Below the pieces are notes generated by a model. That model saw only the letters and a list, made by a program, of their open reading frames with translations, did no database searches and was not told the origin of the DNA. The position numbers and the translations under genes were made by a program. 64,000 bases of DNA from Colimorpha_A sp900556615. Lineage in GTDB: Bacteria > Bacillota > Clostridia > Oscillospirales > CAG-272. The first letter of the stretch is position 1. Every line of letters begins with the position of its first letter. The stretch is taken from contig CAVBUH010000043.1 in assembly GCA_963598415.1 (NCBI GenBank), forward strand, positions 62,001 through 126,000, in the 5' to 3' direction. Below, piece by piece: positions 16,789-25,404 of this stretch.

Positions 16789-17292
16789 ATGATACAGAAA
16801 TCAAATCCCGCAGCCGGTGACCTTCAGGAAAAGCTTGTTGTGGTAAACCGTGTGTCTAAAACTGTAAAGGGTGGACGTATTGCACGTTTTGCAGCGCTTA
16901 TGGTAGTCGGAGACGGTAACGGTCGTGTCGGCTACGGACTCGGAAAAGCAGCGGAGGTTCCGGAGGCTATCCGTAAGGGCATTGAGGATGCCAAGAAAAA
17001 TATGATTACCGTTTCTTTGAAGGGAACTACAATTCCCCACGAGGTTATCGGTGAATACGGTGCCGGAAAAGTGCTTCTTAAGCCTGCTTCCGAGGGTACC
17101 GGACTTATCGCGGGGGGAACCGCAAGAAAAGTTCTTGAAATGGCGGGCATCCGCAATGTAAGAGCTAAGTGCCTTCGTTCCAACAATCCCGTAAATGTCG
17201 TAAAAGCCACCTTCGAAGGGCTTAAAGCTCTCCGTACCGAGGAAGAGGTTGCCAAAATTCGCGGCCTTGAATCCGGCACGTTGCTCAAGTGA
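16789..17292 (+). CDS. rpsE: 30S ribosomal protein S5
   Basis: S5, 167 aa. The double-stranded-RNA-binding part contains LVVVNRVSKTVKGGRIARF and LMVVGDGNGRVGYGLGKAAEVPEAIRKG. S5 affects decoding accuracy and mRNA unwinding at the entry tunnel. GGAGGT precedes the ATG. Confidence 0.96.
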   Translation: MIQKSNPAAGDLQEKLVVVNRVSKTVKGGRIARFAALMVVGDGNGRVGYGLGKAAEVPEAIRKGIEDAKKNMITVSLKGTTIPHEVIGEYGAGKVLLKPASEGTGLIAGGTARKVLEMAGIRNVRAKCLRSNNPVNVVKATFEGLKALRTEEEVAKIRGLESGTLLK

Positions 17293-17306
17293 ACGGAGGG
17301 ACCTAA

Positions 17307-17489
17307 ATGGAAACAGTAAAAGTAACGCTCGTAAAGAGCACAATCGGCACAAAGCCCAATCAAAAGCTTACTGCCAAATCGCTCGGACTTGAGAAGATCG
17401 GTGACAGCATTGTACATGAGGACAACGCTGTTCTTGCCGGCAAGGTCAAAGTTATTTCTCATCTTGTTAAGGTTGAGAAACAGGGCTGA
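17307..17489 (+). CDS. rpmD: 50S ribosomal protein L30
   Basis: L30, 60 aa, with VKVTLVKSTIGTKPNQKLTAKSLGLEKIGDSIVHEDNAVLAGKV, the usual pattern of this small protein. It starts 14 bp after rpsE. Confidence 0.95.
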   Translation: METVKVTLVKSTIGTKPNQKLTAKSLGLEKIGDSIVHEDNAVLAGKVKVISHLVKVEKQG

Positions 17490-17553
17490 TATTGTCTGAA
17501 GCCGAGTAATCGGGAATGACAATTACAGTAATACACAAAAAGGAGGAAATCCA

Positions 17554-17994
17554 ATGAAGCTCCATGAACTTTCACCGGCAGCCGGATCCGTTACACCTGT
17601 ATGGCGTAAGGGTAGAGGCACCGGTTCCGGAAACGGTAAAACCGCAGGTAAAGGTCACAAGGGTCAGAATGCTCGTTCGGGAGGCGGAGTCCGTCCCGGT
17701 TTCGAGGGAGGTCAGATCCCGCTTTACAGAAAACTTCCGAAAAGAGGTTTTAAAAATAGATTTGCAAGTGAATATACCACGGTAAATATCTCGGCGCTCA
17801 ATCGCTTTGAGGACGGCGCAGTCATCGATCAGGATATGCTTATCAAGGCAGGTCTTGCCCGTAAAGCTGCAGACGGTCTTAAGGTTCTCGGAAACGGAAA
17901 CGTCGAAAAGAAGTACACCGTTCGTGCCGCAGCATTTACCGCAGCCGCAAAAGAGAAAATCGAGGCAGCCGGCGGAAAGTGCGAGGTGGTCTGA
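17554..17994 (+). CDS. rplO: 50S ribosomal protein L15
   Basis: L15, 146 aa, with the glycine-rich N-terminal segment (KGRGTGSGNGKTAGKGHKGQ), RPGFEGGQIPLYRKLPKRGF and the globular C-terminal half. It is a late-assembly 50S protein. secY starts on the next base after its stop. Confidence 0.96.
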   Translation: MKLHELSPAAGSVTPVWRKGRGTGSGNGKTAGKGHKGQNARSGGGVRPGFEGGQIPLYRKLPKRGFKNRFASEYTTVNISALNRFEDGAVIDQDMLIKAGLARKAADGLKVLGNGNVEKKYTVRAAAFTAAAKEKIEAAGGKCEVV

Positions 17995-19284
17995 GTGCTC
18001 AAAACGCTTGCAAACGCATGGAAAATTCCGGACCTAAAGCGTAAGATGGTATTTACCCTTGTGATCGTATTGCTCTATCGCTTGGGTGCATGCATTCCGG
18101 TTCCGTATGTTAGCTCTGACTCGCTGAATTATATAATCACGATGAATTCTACCGGATCCATCTTTGATTATCTTAATATTTTGTCCGGTCAGGCGTTTTC
18201 ACAGGCAACGCTCTTTGCTCTGTCCGTTTCACCCTATATTACTGCTCAGATCGTAATTCAGCTTCTTACGATAGCGATTCCCGCTCTTGAGAAGCTTTCA
18301 AAGGAAGGCGAGGACGGCAGAAAGAAGATAAACAAGATCACAAGGTATGTAACGGTGGGCTTAGCACTTATTACCGCTTACGGATACTATGCTTATATGA
18401 AGAATCTCGGTGTTCTTACCGATACCGGTTGGTTTGCCATGATTGTTATTATGGCTTGCTATTGCGGCGGTGCGTCACTTATTATGTGGCTTGCCGACAA
18501 GATTGATGAGAACGGTATCGGAAACGGTATCTCCATTATACTCTTCGTAAACATACTCTCCAGCGGCTATGCAACGGCTCAGACGATTATCAATCAGATT
18601 CAGAAAGGCGGCTTCGCCAATATCTTTTTCGCAATACTCTCAGTCATAATCATGATTGCGGTCATTACGCTTGTTGTGTTTATTACTAACAGTGAGCGTA
18701 GAATTCCCGTTCAGTACGCAAAGCGCGTGGTCGGAAGAAAAATGTACGGCGGACAGAATTCCAATCTTCCGCTGAAGCTGAATATGTCGGGCGTTATGCC
18801 GATCATTTTTGCAAGCTCAATCGTTTCGATTCCTAATACCATTTCCATGTTTGTACAACCCAAGAGCGGATCCTTCTGGGATAAATTCCTTGATGTTTTT
18901 GCGACCGATTCCATTGTTTATGTTCTGCTCTTTATTGCCCTTATTATCGCTTTTTCCTACTTCTATATTGAAATCAGCTTTAACAATGTTGAGGTTGCCA
19001 ACAATCTGAAGAAGAACGGCGGATTCATTCCCGGAATTCGTCCGGGGAAACCCACAGCCGATTATATCAAGATGGTACTTAACCGGATTACTCTTATCGG
19101 CGCAATATTCCTTGCTTTTATTGCGGGATTACCGCTCTTAGTAAATATATTTGCACAGGGATATCTCGGAGCGCTTGCCTTCGGAGGCTCATCACTGCTT
19201 ATCGTTGTCGGAGTCGCTCTTGAAACTGCCCGCGAGCTTGAATCGCAGATGGCAATGCGTCACTATAAGGGATTCCTGGAGTAA
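17995..19284 (+). CDS. secY: Preprotein translocase subunit SecY
   Basis: Channel subunit of the Sec translocon, 429 aa with about ten membrane helices. Visible landmarks are RLGACIPVPYV in helix 1, the plug region after SGGQAFSQATLFALSVSPYITAQIVIQLL-like sequence (about residues 60-95), the cytoplasmic loop YAKRVVGRKMYGGQNSNLPLK and the late cytoplasmic PGIRPGKPTADYI loop that meets SecA. The start is a GTG directly abutting the rplO stop, so translation is coupled. Confidence 0.96.
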   Translation: MLKTLANAWKIPDLKRKMVFTLVIVLLYRLGACIPVPYVSSDSLNYIITMNSTGSIFDYLNILSGQAFSQATLFALSVSPYITAQIVIQLLTIAIPALEKLSKEGEDGRKKINKITRYVTVGLALITAYGYYAYMKNLGVLTDTGWFAMIVIMACYCGGASLIMWLADKIDENGIGNGISIILFVNILSSGYATAQTIINQIQKGGFANIFFAILSVIIMIAVITLVVFITNSERRIPVQYAKRVVGRKMYGGQNSNLPLKLNMSGVMPIIFASSIVSIPNTISMFVQPKSGSFWDKFLDVFATDSIVYVLLFIALIIAFSYFYIEISFNNVEVANNLKKNGGFIPGIRPGKPTADYIKMVLNRITLIGAIFLAFIAGLPLLVNIFAQGYLGALAFGGSSLLIVVGVALETARELESQMAMRHYKGFLE

Positions 19285-19311
19285 TAAGCGCCTGAAGGAG
19301 TACGGCATAAC

Positions 19312-19343
19312 GCATATGAGGTACTTTTGGTACCCCGTATGCC
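19312..19343 (+). other. Intercistronic hairpin between secY and adk
   Basis: A stem pairs GCATATGAGGTAC with GTACCCCGTATGC around a TTTT loop. No T-run follows, so it is more likely an mRNA processing or stability hairpin than a terminator. Confidence 0.55.
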
Positions 19344-19377
19344 TGCCGTGTGATTGAATATTATCGGAGGAAACTTA

Positions 19378-20034
19378 ATGAATATTATATTTCTCGGTGC
19401 TCCCGGAGCGGGAAAAGGAACACAGGCTGAGAATGTCAGCTCACGTTATCATATTCCGGCGATATCAACGGGTGTAATTATCAGAGAAGCGATCAAAACT
19501 GAAACCGAAATGGGCCTTGCCGCAAAGGTTTACACCGAAAAAGGTGCTCTCGTTCCGGACGAAGTTGTGATCGGTATTATCAAAGAGAGGCTCGCAAAGG
19601 ATGACTGCCGCAAGGGATTTATTCTCGACGGTTTCCCCAGAACCGTGCCTCAGGCTGAAGCGCTTGATAAAATGGGCGTGAATATCGATATGGTTATCAG
19701 TATCGAGGTCGCGGATGATACGATTGTTTCAAGAATGAGCGGTCGCCGCGTCTGTGCAAACTGCGGTTCATCCTATCATGTAGAATTCAAACCTTCTAAG
19801 GACGGTAAATCTTGTGACGTATGCGGTGCCGAGCTTACCGTGCGCCGTGATGATTCACTTGAAGTGGTGAAGAGCCGCCTTGCCATCTATCATGAGCAGA
19901 CCGAACCTCTCAAGGCATATTATGAGAAAACCGGAAAACTGAAAATTGTTGTCGGTCAGGTAGAAGTGGCTGATACAACCCGTCTTACATTTGAGACAAT
20001 TGAAGGTGGGACAGGTGCCGGAACAGGCAGATAA
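19378..20034 (+). CDS. adk: Adenylate kinase, zinc-LID type
   Basis: Converts ATP + AMP to 2 ADP. 218 aa from ATG 19378, which has CGGAGG upstream and gives the family start MNIIFLGAPGAGKGTQA with the P-loop at residues 7-15. The open frame extends 8 codons upstream, but that start lacks a ribosome binding site. LDGFPRTVPQA and SGRRVCANCGSSYHVEF are present, and the LID carries the four-Cys zinc knuckle (CANC...CDVC) common in Gram-positive bacteria. Confidence 0.97.
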   Translation: MNIIFLGAPGAGKGTQAENVSSRYHIPAISTGVIIREAIKTETEMGLAAKVYTEKGALVPDEVVIGIIKERLAKDDCRKGFILDGFPRTVPQAEALDKMGVNIDMVISIEVADDTIVSRMSGRRVCANCGSSYHVEFKPSKDGKSCDVCGAELTVRRDDSLEVVKSRLAIYHEQTEPLKAYYEKTGKLKIVVGQVEVADTTRLTFETIEGGTGAGTGR

Positions 20035-20037
20035 TTT

Positions 20038-20799
20038 ATGATACAGCTTAAAAATGCAGTTCAGATCGAAAAGATGAAGGAAGCCGGCAGAATTACCGGT
20101 GAAGCGCTTTTGCTGGCGGGAGAAGCAGTCAGGGAGGGTGTTACTACCAAGCACCTTGACGATATCATTCGCCGTCATATTGAAAAGTGCGGTGCGAGAC
20201 CGACTTTTCTCGGATACGGAGGTTTTCCCGGAAGCGCCTGCATTTCCGTCAACGATCAGGTGATTCACGGTATTCCGTCCGCAGATGTTGTCCTCAAGGA
20301 AGGCGATATCGTTAAGATAGACGTCGGAGCAACATTTCACGGATTTGTCGGGGACAGTGCCAATACTTTTGCCGTAGGAAAAATCGCGAAAGAAGCGAAA
20401 GAGCTTATCGACTGTACAAGAAACAGCTTTTATAAGGGCGTTGAACAATTCAGAGAGGGCAATCGGATCGGTGATATCGGTTCGGCTGTTCAAAGGTATT
20501 GCGAGGAACGGGGCTACGGAGTGATTCGAAAGTATGTCGGTCACGGCGTTGGTCACGAGCTTCATGAAGCGCCTGACGTACCCAATTACGGAACACCGGG
20601 GCGCGGTCCGCGGCTTGCGGTTGGAATGACGCTTGCTATAGAGCCTATGGTGAGCGCGGGTTCGTATGAGGTAAAAGAGCTACACGATGGCTGGACGGTT
20701 GTTACGGTGGACGGTTCACTTACTGCCCATTATGAACATTCGGTAGCTCTCACAGAGGAAGGTATTGTTTTTCTTACAAAAGTTGACAGTACGCTTTGA
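20038..20799 (+). CDS. map: Methionine aminopeptidase, type I
   Basis: Removes the initiator Met from nascent proteins. 253 aa, with metal ligands visible in order: DVGATFHGFVGDSANTF (two Asp), VGHGVGHELHEAPDVPNY (His) and the two Glu of LAIEPMVS and YEHSVALTEEG. It starts 3 bp after adk. Confidence 0.97.
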   Translation: MIQLKNAVQIEKMKEAGRITGEALLLAGEAVREGVTTKHLDDIIRRHIEKCGARPTFLGYGGFPGSACISVNDQVIHGIPSADVVLKEGDIVKIDVGATFHGFVGDSANTFAVGKIAKEAKELIDCTRNSFYKGVEQFREGNRIGDIGSAVQRYCEERGYGVIRKYVGHGVGHELHEAPDVPNYGTPGRGPRLAVGMTLAIEPMVSAGSYEVKELHDGWTVVTVDGSLTAHYEHSVALTEEGIVFLTKVDSTL

Positions 20800-20836
20800 A
20801 AGTATCAGGTCATAAATTATTTAAGGAGGGATTCTT

Positions 20837-21055
20837 CTGCCAAAGGATGATGTTGTAGAGTTCGAAGGCGTGGTGCTTGAGTCACTGCCGAATGCACACT
20901 TTAAGGTTCAGCTGCCTAACGGACACATAGTTAATGCCCATATTTCGGGAAAACTCAGAATGAATTATATATGGATACTGCCGGGAGACAAGGTAACGGT
21001 CGAGGTATCCGTATACGATCTTACAAAAGGCCGTATAACCTGGCGTGCCAAATAA
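20837..21055 (+). CDS. infA: Translation initiation factor IF-1, apparent CTG start
   Basis: IF-1 occupies the 30S A site during initiation and assists IF-2 and IF-3. The body is unmistakable (VVLESLPNAHFKVQLPNGH, AHISGKLRMNYIWILPGDKV, YDLTKGRITWRAK). No ATG, GTG or TTG gives a full-length protein: the nearest in-frame GTG codons would remove about the first 11 conserved residues. A CTG at 20837 follows AAGGAGGG (20823-20830) at normal spacing and is followed by PKDDVVEFEGVV, the family N-terminus, giving exactly 72 aa. An in-frame ATT at 20831 directly abuts the Shine-Dalgarno and is less likely. Confidence 0.9.
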   Translation: MPKDDVVEFEGVVLESLPNAHFKVQLPNGHIVNAHISGKLRMNYIWILPGDKVTVEVSVYDLTKGRITWRAK

Positions 21056-21073
21056 GAAAGGAATGGTAGAAAA

Positions 21074-21187
21074 ATGAAGGTAAAGCCATCCGTTAAGAAG
21101 ATTTGCGAAAAATGCAAAATTATAAAACGCAAGGGCCGGATCATGGTGATCTGCGAAAACCCTAAGCATAAACAGAGACAGGGATAA
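21074..21187 (+). CDS. rpmJ: 50S ribosomal protein L36
   Basis: L36, 37 aa, MKVKPSVKKICEKCKIIKRK...CENPKHKQRQG. The zinc ligands are visible (CEKC, a later Cys, and His in NPKHKQ), so this is the zinc-binding form. It lies between infA and rpsM as in other Firmicutes, with AAGGAATG upstream. Confidence 0.95.
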   Translation: MKVKPSVKKICEKCKIIKRKGRIMVICENPKHKQRQG

Positions 21188-21203
21188 GAAAGGAGATAGA
21201 TTT

Positions 21204-21572
21204 ATGGCTCGTATAGCAGGTGTTGATATTCCGAACGCGAAGCGTGTCGAAATAGCACTCACATATATATACGGAATCGGCAGAACCAGCGCAAACAAGA
21301 TTCTTGCGGCAACCGGAATAAGCCCCGATACCCGCGCGAAGGATCTGACCGAGGACGAGGTAGCAAAGCTCCGTGAGGAAATCGAGAACCATTACCATGT
21401 CGAAGGTGATCTCCGCCGCGAAGTCGGTATGGATATCAAAAGAATGGTCGAAATCAACTGCTACCGTGGAATAAGACACAGAAAGGGACTTCCGGTAAGA
21501 GGGCAGAGAACTAAGACGAATGCCAGAACTCGTAAAGGTCCCGCAAAGACAATCGCCAACAAGAAGAAATAA
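21204..21572 (+). CDS. rpsM: 30S ribosomal protein S13
   Basis: S13, 122 aa, starting MARIAGVDIPNAKRVEIALTYIYGIGR, with the basic tail RGQRTKTNARTRKGPAKTIANKKK that reaches the P-site tRNA. It forms the head bridges to the 50S. AAAGGAG precedes the ATG. Confidence 0.97.
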   Translation: MARIAGVDIPNAKRVEIALTYIYGIGRTSANKILAATGISPDTRAKDLTEDEVAKLREEIENHYHVEGDLRREVGMDIKRMVEINCYRGIRHRKGLPVRGQRTKTNARTRKGPAKTIANKKK

Positions 21573-21591
21573 AGGGGTGAAATGAACAAAT

Positions 21592-21996
21592 ATGGCAGCA
21601 CAGTCTAATACGGCAAAGAAAACCGTAAGAAAACGCCGCGAGCGTAAAAATGTTGAAAGAGGTCAGGTTCATATTCAGGCAACCTTCAACAATACGATCG
21701 TAACGATCACAGATATGGCAGGAAACGCTGTATCCTGGGCGTCCGCCGGAGAACTTGGCTTTAAGGGTTCAAGAAAATCCACTCCCTTTGCAGCTCAGAG
21801 TGCGTCTGAAACCGCAGCGAAGCTCGCTGTTGATCACGGTATGAAAACCGTTGAGGTATATGTAAAGGGACCGGGTTCCGGAAGAGAATCTGCGATCCGT
21901 GCGCTTCAGTCAGCAGGGCTTTCCGTTGAGATGATCAAGGATGTAACTCCGATCCCTCATAACGGTTGCAGACCGCCGAAACGCAGAAGAGTTTAA
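21592..21996 (+). CDS. rpsK: 30S ribosomal protein S11
   Basis: S11, 134 aa, with VHIQATFNNTIVTITDMAGNAVSWASAGELGFKGSRKSTPFAAQ and the terminal VTPIPHNGCRPPKRRRV. It is a platform protein near the E-site mRNA. Confidence 0.97.
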   Translation: MAAQSNTAKKTVRKRRERKNVERGQVHIQATFNNTIVTITDMAGNAVSWASAGELGFKGSRKSTPFAAQSASETAAKLAVDHGMKTVEVYVKGPGSGRESAIRALQSAGLSVEMIKDVTPIPHNGCRPPKRRRV

Positions 21997-22027
21997 ATGG
22001 CTCAAATACAGCAGGAGGAAAAATAAT

Positions 22028-22654
22028 ATGGCAAGATATACTGGATCTGTGTGCAGACTTTGCCGCAGAGAAGGAACCAAGCTCTTTCTTAAAGGTGACC
22101 GTTGCCTTTCCGGTAAGTGCGCAATTGAAAAGCGTCCGACCGTTCCCGGTCAACATGGTACCGGAAGAAAGAATGTAAAGGAATACGGACTTCAGCTCCG
22201 TGAGAAACAAAAGGCGAAGAGATATTACGGTGTTCTTGAGAATCAGTTCAAGGGTTACTTTGAAAAGGCTGATAACACTGAGGGTGTAACCGGTGAAAAT
22301 CTTCTCAGTCTTCTTGAGCGTCGTCTTGACAATGTTGTATATAGAATAGGTCTTGCTGACAGCCGTAAAGAGGCACGTCAGCTCGTTACTCACGGTCATT
22401 TCAGACTTAACGGTAAAAAAGTGAATATTCCTTCTCTTATCGTTCGTGCAGGTGATGTTATCACACTTCGTGAGGAGAGCCGTTCTTCAGAAAAATTCAA
22501 GAATCTCATAGAAGCTCTTGATACGCGCATTGCTCCTAAATGGATAGAGCTTGACAAAGCTCAGGTTGTCGCAAAGGTTGCTGCGCTTCCCGCAAGAGAT
22601 GATGTTGACTTCCCGTTCGAAGAGCATCTTATTGTCGAGCTTTATTCCAAGTAA
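22028..22654 (+). CDS. rpsD: 30S ribosomal protein S4, zinc-type N-terminus
   Basis: S4, 208 aa. The N-terminus has a four-Cys arrangement (CRLC near residue 9, then GDRCLSGKCAIEKR), indicating the zinc-binding form. The S4 RNA-binding domain is clear (RLDNVVYRIGLADSRKEARQLVTHGHFRLNGK). S4 nucleates 30S assembly and in several bacteria represses its own operon. Confidence 0.97.
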   Translation: MARYTGSVCRLCRREGTKLFLKGDRCLSGKCAIEKRPTVPGQHGTGRKNVKEYGLQLREKQKAKRYYGVLENQFKGYFEKADNTEGVTGENLLSLLERRLDNVVYRIGLADSRKEARQLVTHGHFRLNGKKVNIPSLIVRAGDVITLREESRSSEKFKNLIEALDTRIAPKWIELDKAQVVAKVAALPARDDVDFPFEEHLIVELYSK

Positions 22655-22744
22655 TACACCCGCAGCCGTTTTTATGGCGTCGTACAGTCGATGCGTATAA
22701 GCGGTAACTGATTTGTTTCCATAATAAAACAGGAGGGTACCATA

Positions 22745-23695
22745 ATGATAGAAATAGAAAAGCCAAACATCGCCACGGTAAATCTCAGTGATGACGGAAG
22801 AAGCGGTAAGTTTATTATCGAGCCGCTTGAAAGAGGATATGGCACTACTCTCGGAAATTCTCTCCGCAGAGTGTTGTTAAGTTCGCTTCCCGGTGTTGCC
22901 GTGACATGTATAAAGATTGATGGCGTTCTTCACGAGATATCAACCATCCCCGGCGTTAAGGAAGACGTAACAGAGATCGTTTTGAATGTAAAAGGTATAA
23001 CAGCCAAGCTTCATTCGGATGCTTCTAAAACCGTCGTTCTTGATATAACAGGTCCCTGCAAGGCTACTGCGGGGGATATCAAGCAGGATGCAGATCTTGA
23101 AATTCTTAATCCCGATCTTCATATTGCTACCGTAAGCGAAAATACTCGCTTTTATATGGAGATGACTTTCAATCACGGTCGTGGATATGTGTCTCAGGAG
23201 AAAAATAAACTTAATAATCAGCCGGCGATAGGCATTATTTATACCGACTCTATATATACACCGGTTTATAATGTCAGTTACAATGTCGAGAATACCAGAG
23301 TAGGAAGCAATACCGATTATGATAAGCTTACTCTTGAGGTTCTTACGAACGGTACCATCTCGGCAAAGGAAGCGGTATCGCTTGCAGCCAAGATTCTCAA
23401 CGACCATCTCAACTTGTTCGTAAATCTTTCGGATGAGGCGAAGAATACTGAAATTATGATCGAGAGCAAAGAGACAGTCAAGGAAAAGGTTCTTGAGATG
23501 ACCATTGAGGAGCTTGACATGTCTGTGAGAAGCTTCAATTGCTTGAAGCGTGCAGGCATCGATACGGTAGAGGATCTTACAAACAAGACCGAGGAAGATA
23601 TGATCAAGGTTAGAAATCTCGGAAAGAAATCTCTTGAAGAGGTTATTCAGAAACTCCATTCGCTCGGACTTGATCTCAAGAGGGAAATTGAGTAA
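22745..23695 (+). CDS. rpoA: DNA-directed RNA polymerase alpha subunit
   Basis: Alpha subunit, 316 aa. The N-terminal dimerisation domain (FIIEPLERGYGTTLGNSLRRVLLSSLPG) is joined by an acidic linker to the C-terminal DNA- and activator-binding domain (about residues 250-316: LDMSVRSFNCLKRAGIDTVEDL, VRNLGKKSLEEVIQKL). A 90-bp gap separates it from rpsD; AGGAGGG precedes the ATG. Confidence 0.97.
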   Translation: MIEIEKPNIATVNLSDDGRSGKFIIEPLERGYGTTLGNSLRRVLLSSLPGVAVTCIKIDGVLHEISTIPGVKEDVTEIVLNVKGITAKLHSDASKTVVLDITGPCKATAGDIKQDADLEILNPDLHIATVSENTRFYMEMTFNHGRGYVSQEKNKLNNQPAIGIIYTDSIYTPVYNVSYNVENTRVGSNTDYDKLTLEVLTNGTISAKEAVSLAAKILNDHLNLFVNLSDEAKNTEIMIESKETVKEKVLEMTIEELDMSVRSFNCLKRAGIDTVEDLTNKTEEDMIKVRNLGKKSLEEVIQKLHSLGLDLKREIE

Positions 23696-23794
23696 GTCGG
23701 TTCACGATACAAAGTTGAACAGACCGAAAACGGCTCTCCCTTATTGTATAAAACAGTGAGCCGTGTTATCAGAATAACTGGGAGGTATTTGGAA

Positions 23795-24358
23795 ATGCCA
23801 GGAACAAGAAAACTCGGCAGAACTACCGATAACCGTATGGCTATGCTTCGCGGTATGGTAACTCTTCTGCTTGAGACAGGTAAAGTCGATACGACTGTTA
23901 CAAGAGCAAAAGAAGTGCGCTGCCTTGCCGAGAAAATGATTACTCTCGGAAAGAAGAATACACTTGCATCACGCCGTCAGGCACTTGCGTTTATAACAAA
24001 GGAAGATGTGGTCAAAAAGCTTTTTGATCAGATCGCTCCGGAAAATGCCGATAGAAACGGAGGATATACTGCTATATACAAGCTTGGTCCCCGCAGAGGA
24101 GACGGTGCTGAGATGGCTCGTATAGTCCTTGTTTCAGAGATGGAAAAGGCGGCTGCCGAAAAGAATTCAAAGAAGAAAAAGTCTTCTTCAAAGAAGAAGC
24201 CGGCAGGTGATACTGTAACTGAGACACCGGTTGAGGAGGTTACTGAAACAGCGCCTGCTAAGATCGAAGAAGCATCCGTTGAGGCTGCTGCTGATACACC
24301 TGTTGAGTCGGAGGTTGCTTCCGAAGCTCAAGAGGAAACAACCGAGGCAGCGGAGTAA
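23795..24358 (+). CDS. rplQ: 50S ribosomal protein L17 with an acidic C-terminal extension
   Basis: L17, 187 aa from ATG 23795, where GGGAGGT lies at the right distance and the family start MPGTRKLGRTTDNRMAMLRG follows; the frame opens further upstream without support. The core (to about residue 115, ending GDGAEMARIVLVSE) is the normal length. It is followed by a Lys/Ser stretch and an Ala/Glu/Thr/Val-rich acidic tail of about 55 residues. L17 sits at the tunnel exit, so the tail would project outside the ribosome. It is the last gene of the cluster. Confidence 0.95.
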   Translation: MPGTRKLGRTTDNRMAMLRGMVTLLLETGKVDTTVTRAKEVRCLAEKMITLGKKNTLASRRQALAFITKEDVVKKLFDQIAPENADRNGGYTAIYKLGPRRGDGAEMARIVLVSEMEKAAAEKNSKKKKSSSKKKPAGDTVTETPVEEVTETAPAKIEEASVEAAADTPVESEVASEAQEETTEAAE

Positions 24359-24384
24359 TTCATTTCTTAGGTTAACGAGATAAA

Positions 24385-24427
24385 TAAAAAAACCGCTTGC
24401 GATTTTATTCGCAAGCGGCTTTTTTAT
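24385..24427. terminator. Bidirectional terminator of the ribosomal cluster and mscS-like gene
   Basis: Perfect stem CCGCTTGCGA / TCGCAAGCGG (24393-24418), preceded by A residues and followed by CTTTTTTATT. It serves both rplQ from the left and the convergent MscS gene from the right. Confidence 0.92.
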
Positions 24428-25233
24428 TGTTTAACATGAACGTCAAGCTGAGGAAAGGGAATTGAAATACCGTTTTTATCAAGTGCATCCTTTATTTGTT
24501 CGGTCAGGTCAAAATTGAGGTCCCAATAATTTTCTGTAAGACACCAAACGCGTACGGTAAAGTTAATTGATGATGAATCAAGAGAGGTAATGCGCACAAA
24601 AGGCTCAGGATCGTGAAGTACGAATGAATGAAGATTTACAATACCGAGAATAATCTTTTTTGCCTGTTCGATATCAGTAGAATAATCAACAGAGAAAACA
24701 ATATCGAGACGTCTCGTTTTTTCGCGGGAGTAGTTTGTAATGGTATCGGTTGTAAGCGCCGAATTGGGGATTGTAATATGCTTGTTGTCAGGCGTAATAA
24801 GGGTTGTATAGAATATTCCGAGATCGGAAACCGTTCCGGATACGCTTGATGTTTCTATAAAATCTCCGATTTGCAGCGGTTTGAGAATTAGAAGCATGAT
24901 TCCGCTTGCAAAATTGGAAAGCGAACCTTGAAGTGCCAAAGCAATTGCTGCACCTGCGGAACCTACAACTGTAATAATCGATGCCATTGGTATTCCAATA
25001 ATGCTTACAATTATGATAATGATAAGAACATAAAGAGAAATTTTTACAATATTTTTTATAAAATTTCTTGCGGTAGGATCAAATGGGTGCTTTTGCGTTC
25101 CTTTTGGAAAATGCTTCAAAACGAAAGAGATTATTACTTTTCCTATTACAAAAACAAGAAATGCCCCCAAAAGCTTAAATGCGATACTAACGCAGACAGA
25201 AGAAATATTTTCCCAAAGAGTTTGCCAATTCAT
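24424..25233 (-). CDS. MscS-family mechanosensitive ion channel
   Basis: Small-conductance channel, 269 aa, that releases solutes during osmotic downshock. There are three N-terminal membrane helices (about residues 15-38, 55-80 and 82-108). The pore helix is the glycine/alanine-rich AAIALALQGSLSNFASGIMLLILKPLQIGDFI, followed by the beta domain (VSGTVSDLGIFYTTLITPDNKHITIPNSAL) and a C-terminal alpha/beta part. The start has AAAGGAA upstream. It converges on rplQ, and the two genes share a terminator. Confidence 0.93.
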   Translation of the reverse strand: MNWQTLWENISSVCVSIAFKLLGAFLVFVIGKVIISFVLKHFPKGTQKHPFDPTARNFIKNIVKISLYVLIIIIIVSIIGIPMASIITVVGSAGAAIALALQGSLSNFASGIMLLILKPLQIGDFIETSSVSGTVSDLGIFYTTLITPDNKHITIPNSALTTDTITNYSREKTRRLDIVFSVDYSTDIEQAKKIILGIVNLHSFVLHDPEPFVRITSLDSSSINFTVRVWCLTENYWDLNFDLTEQIKDALDKNGISIPFPQLDVHVKQ

Positions 25234-25404
25234 AATTTAGTTCCTTTCAGTTTTATATAAATTCAGTAAGAAAATATATTTTTAGAATGTATTTTAAAGT
25301 GAAATGAATAATTTACATCCAATTTCCAGGTTTGTAACATAAAGTATATATTTTTTGTTGTATACTTACACATCGCTATATATTGCAGTAATGTGGGGCA
25401 TAAA

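Noticed and set aside
25342..25367. Inverted repeat AAGTATA/TATACTT upstream of the VanY-like gene as an operator
   Set aside because: Short arms in very AT-rich DNA and no regulator nearby; chance is a sufficient explanation.
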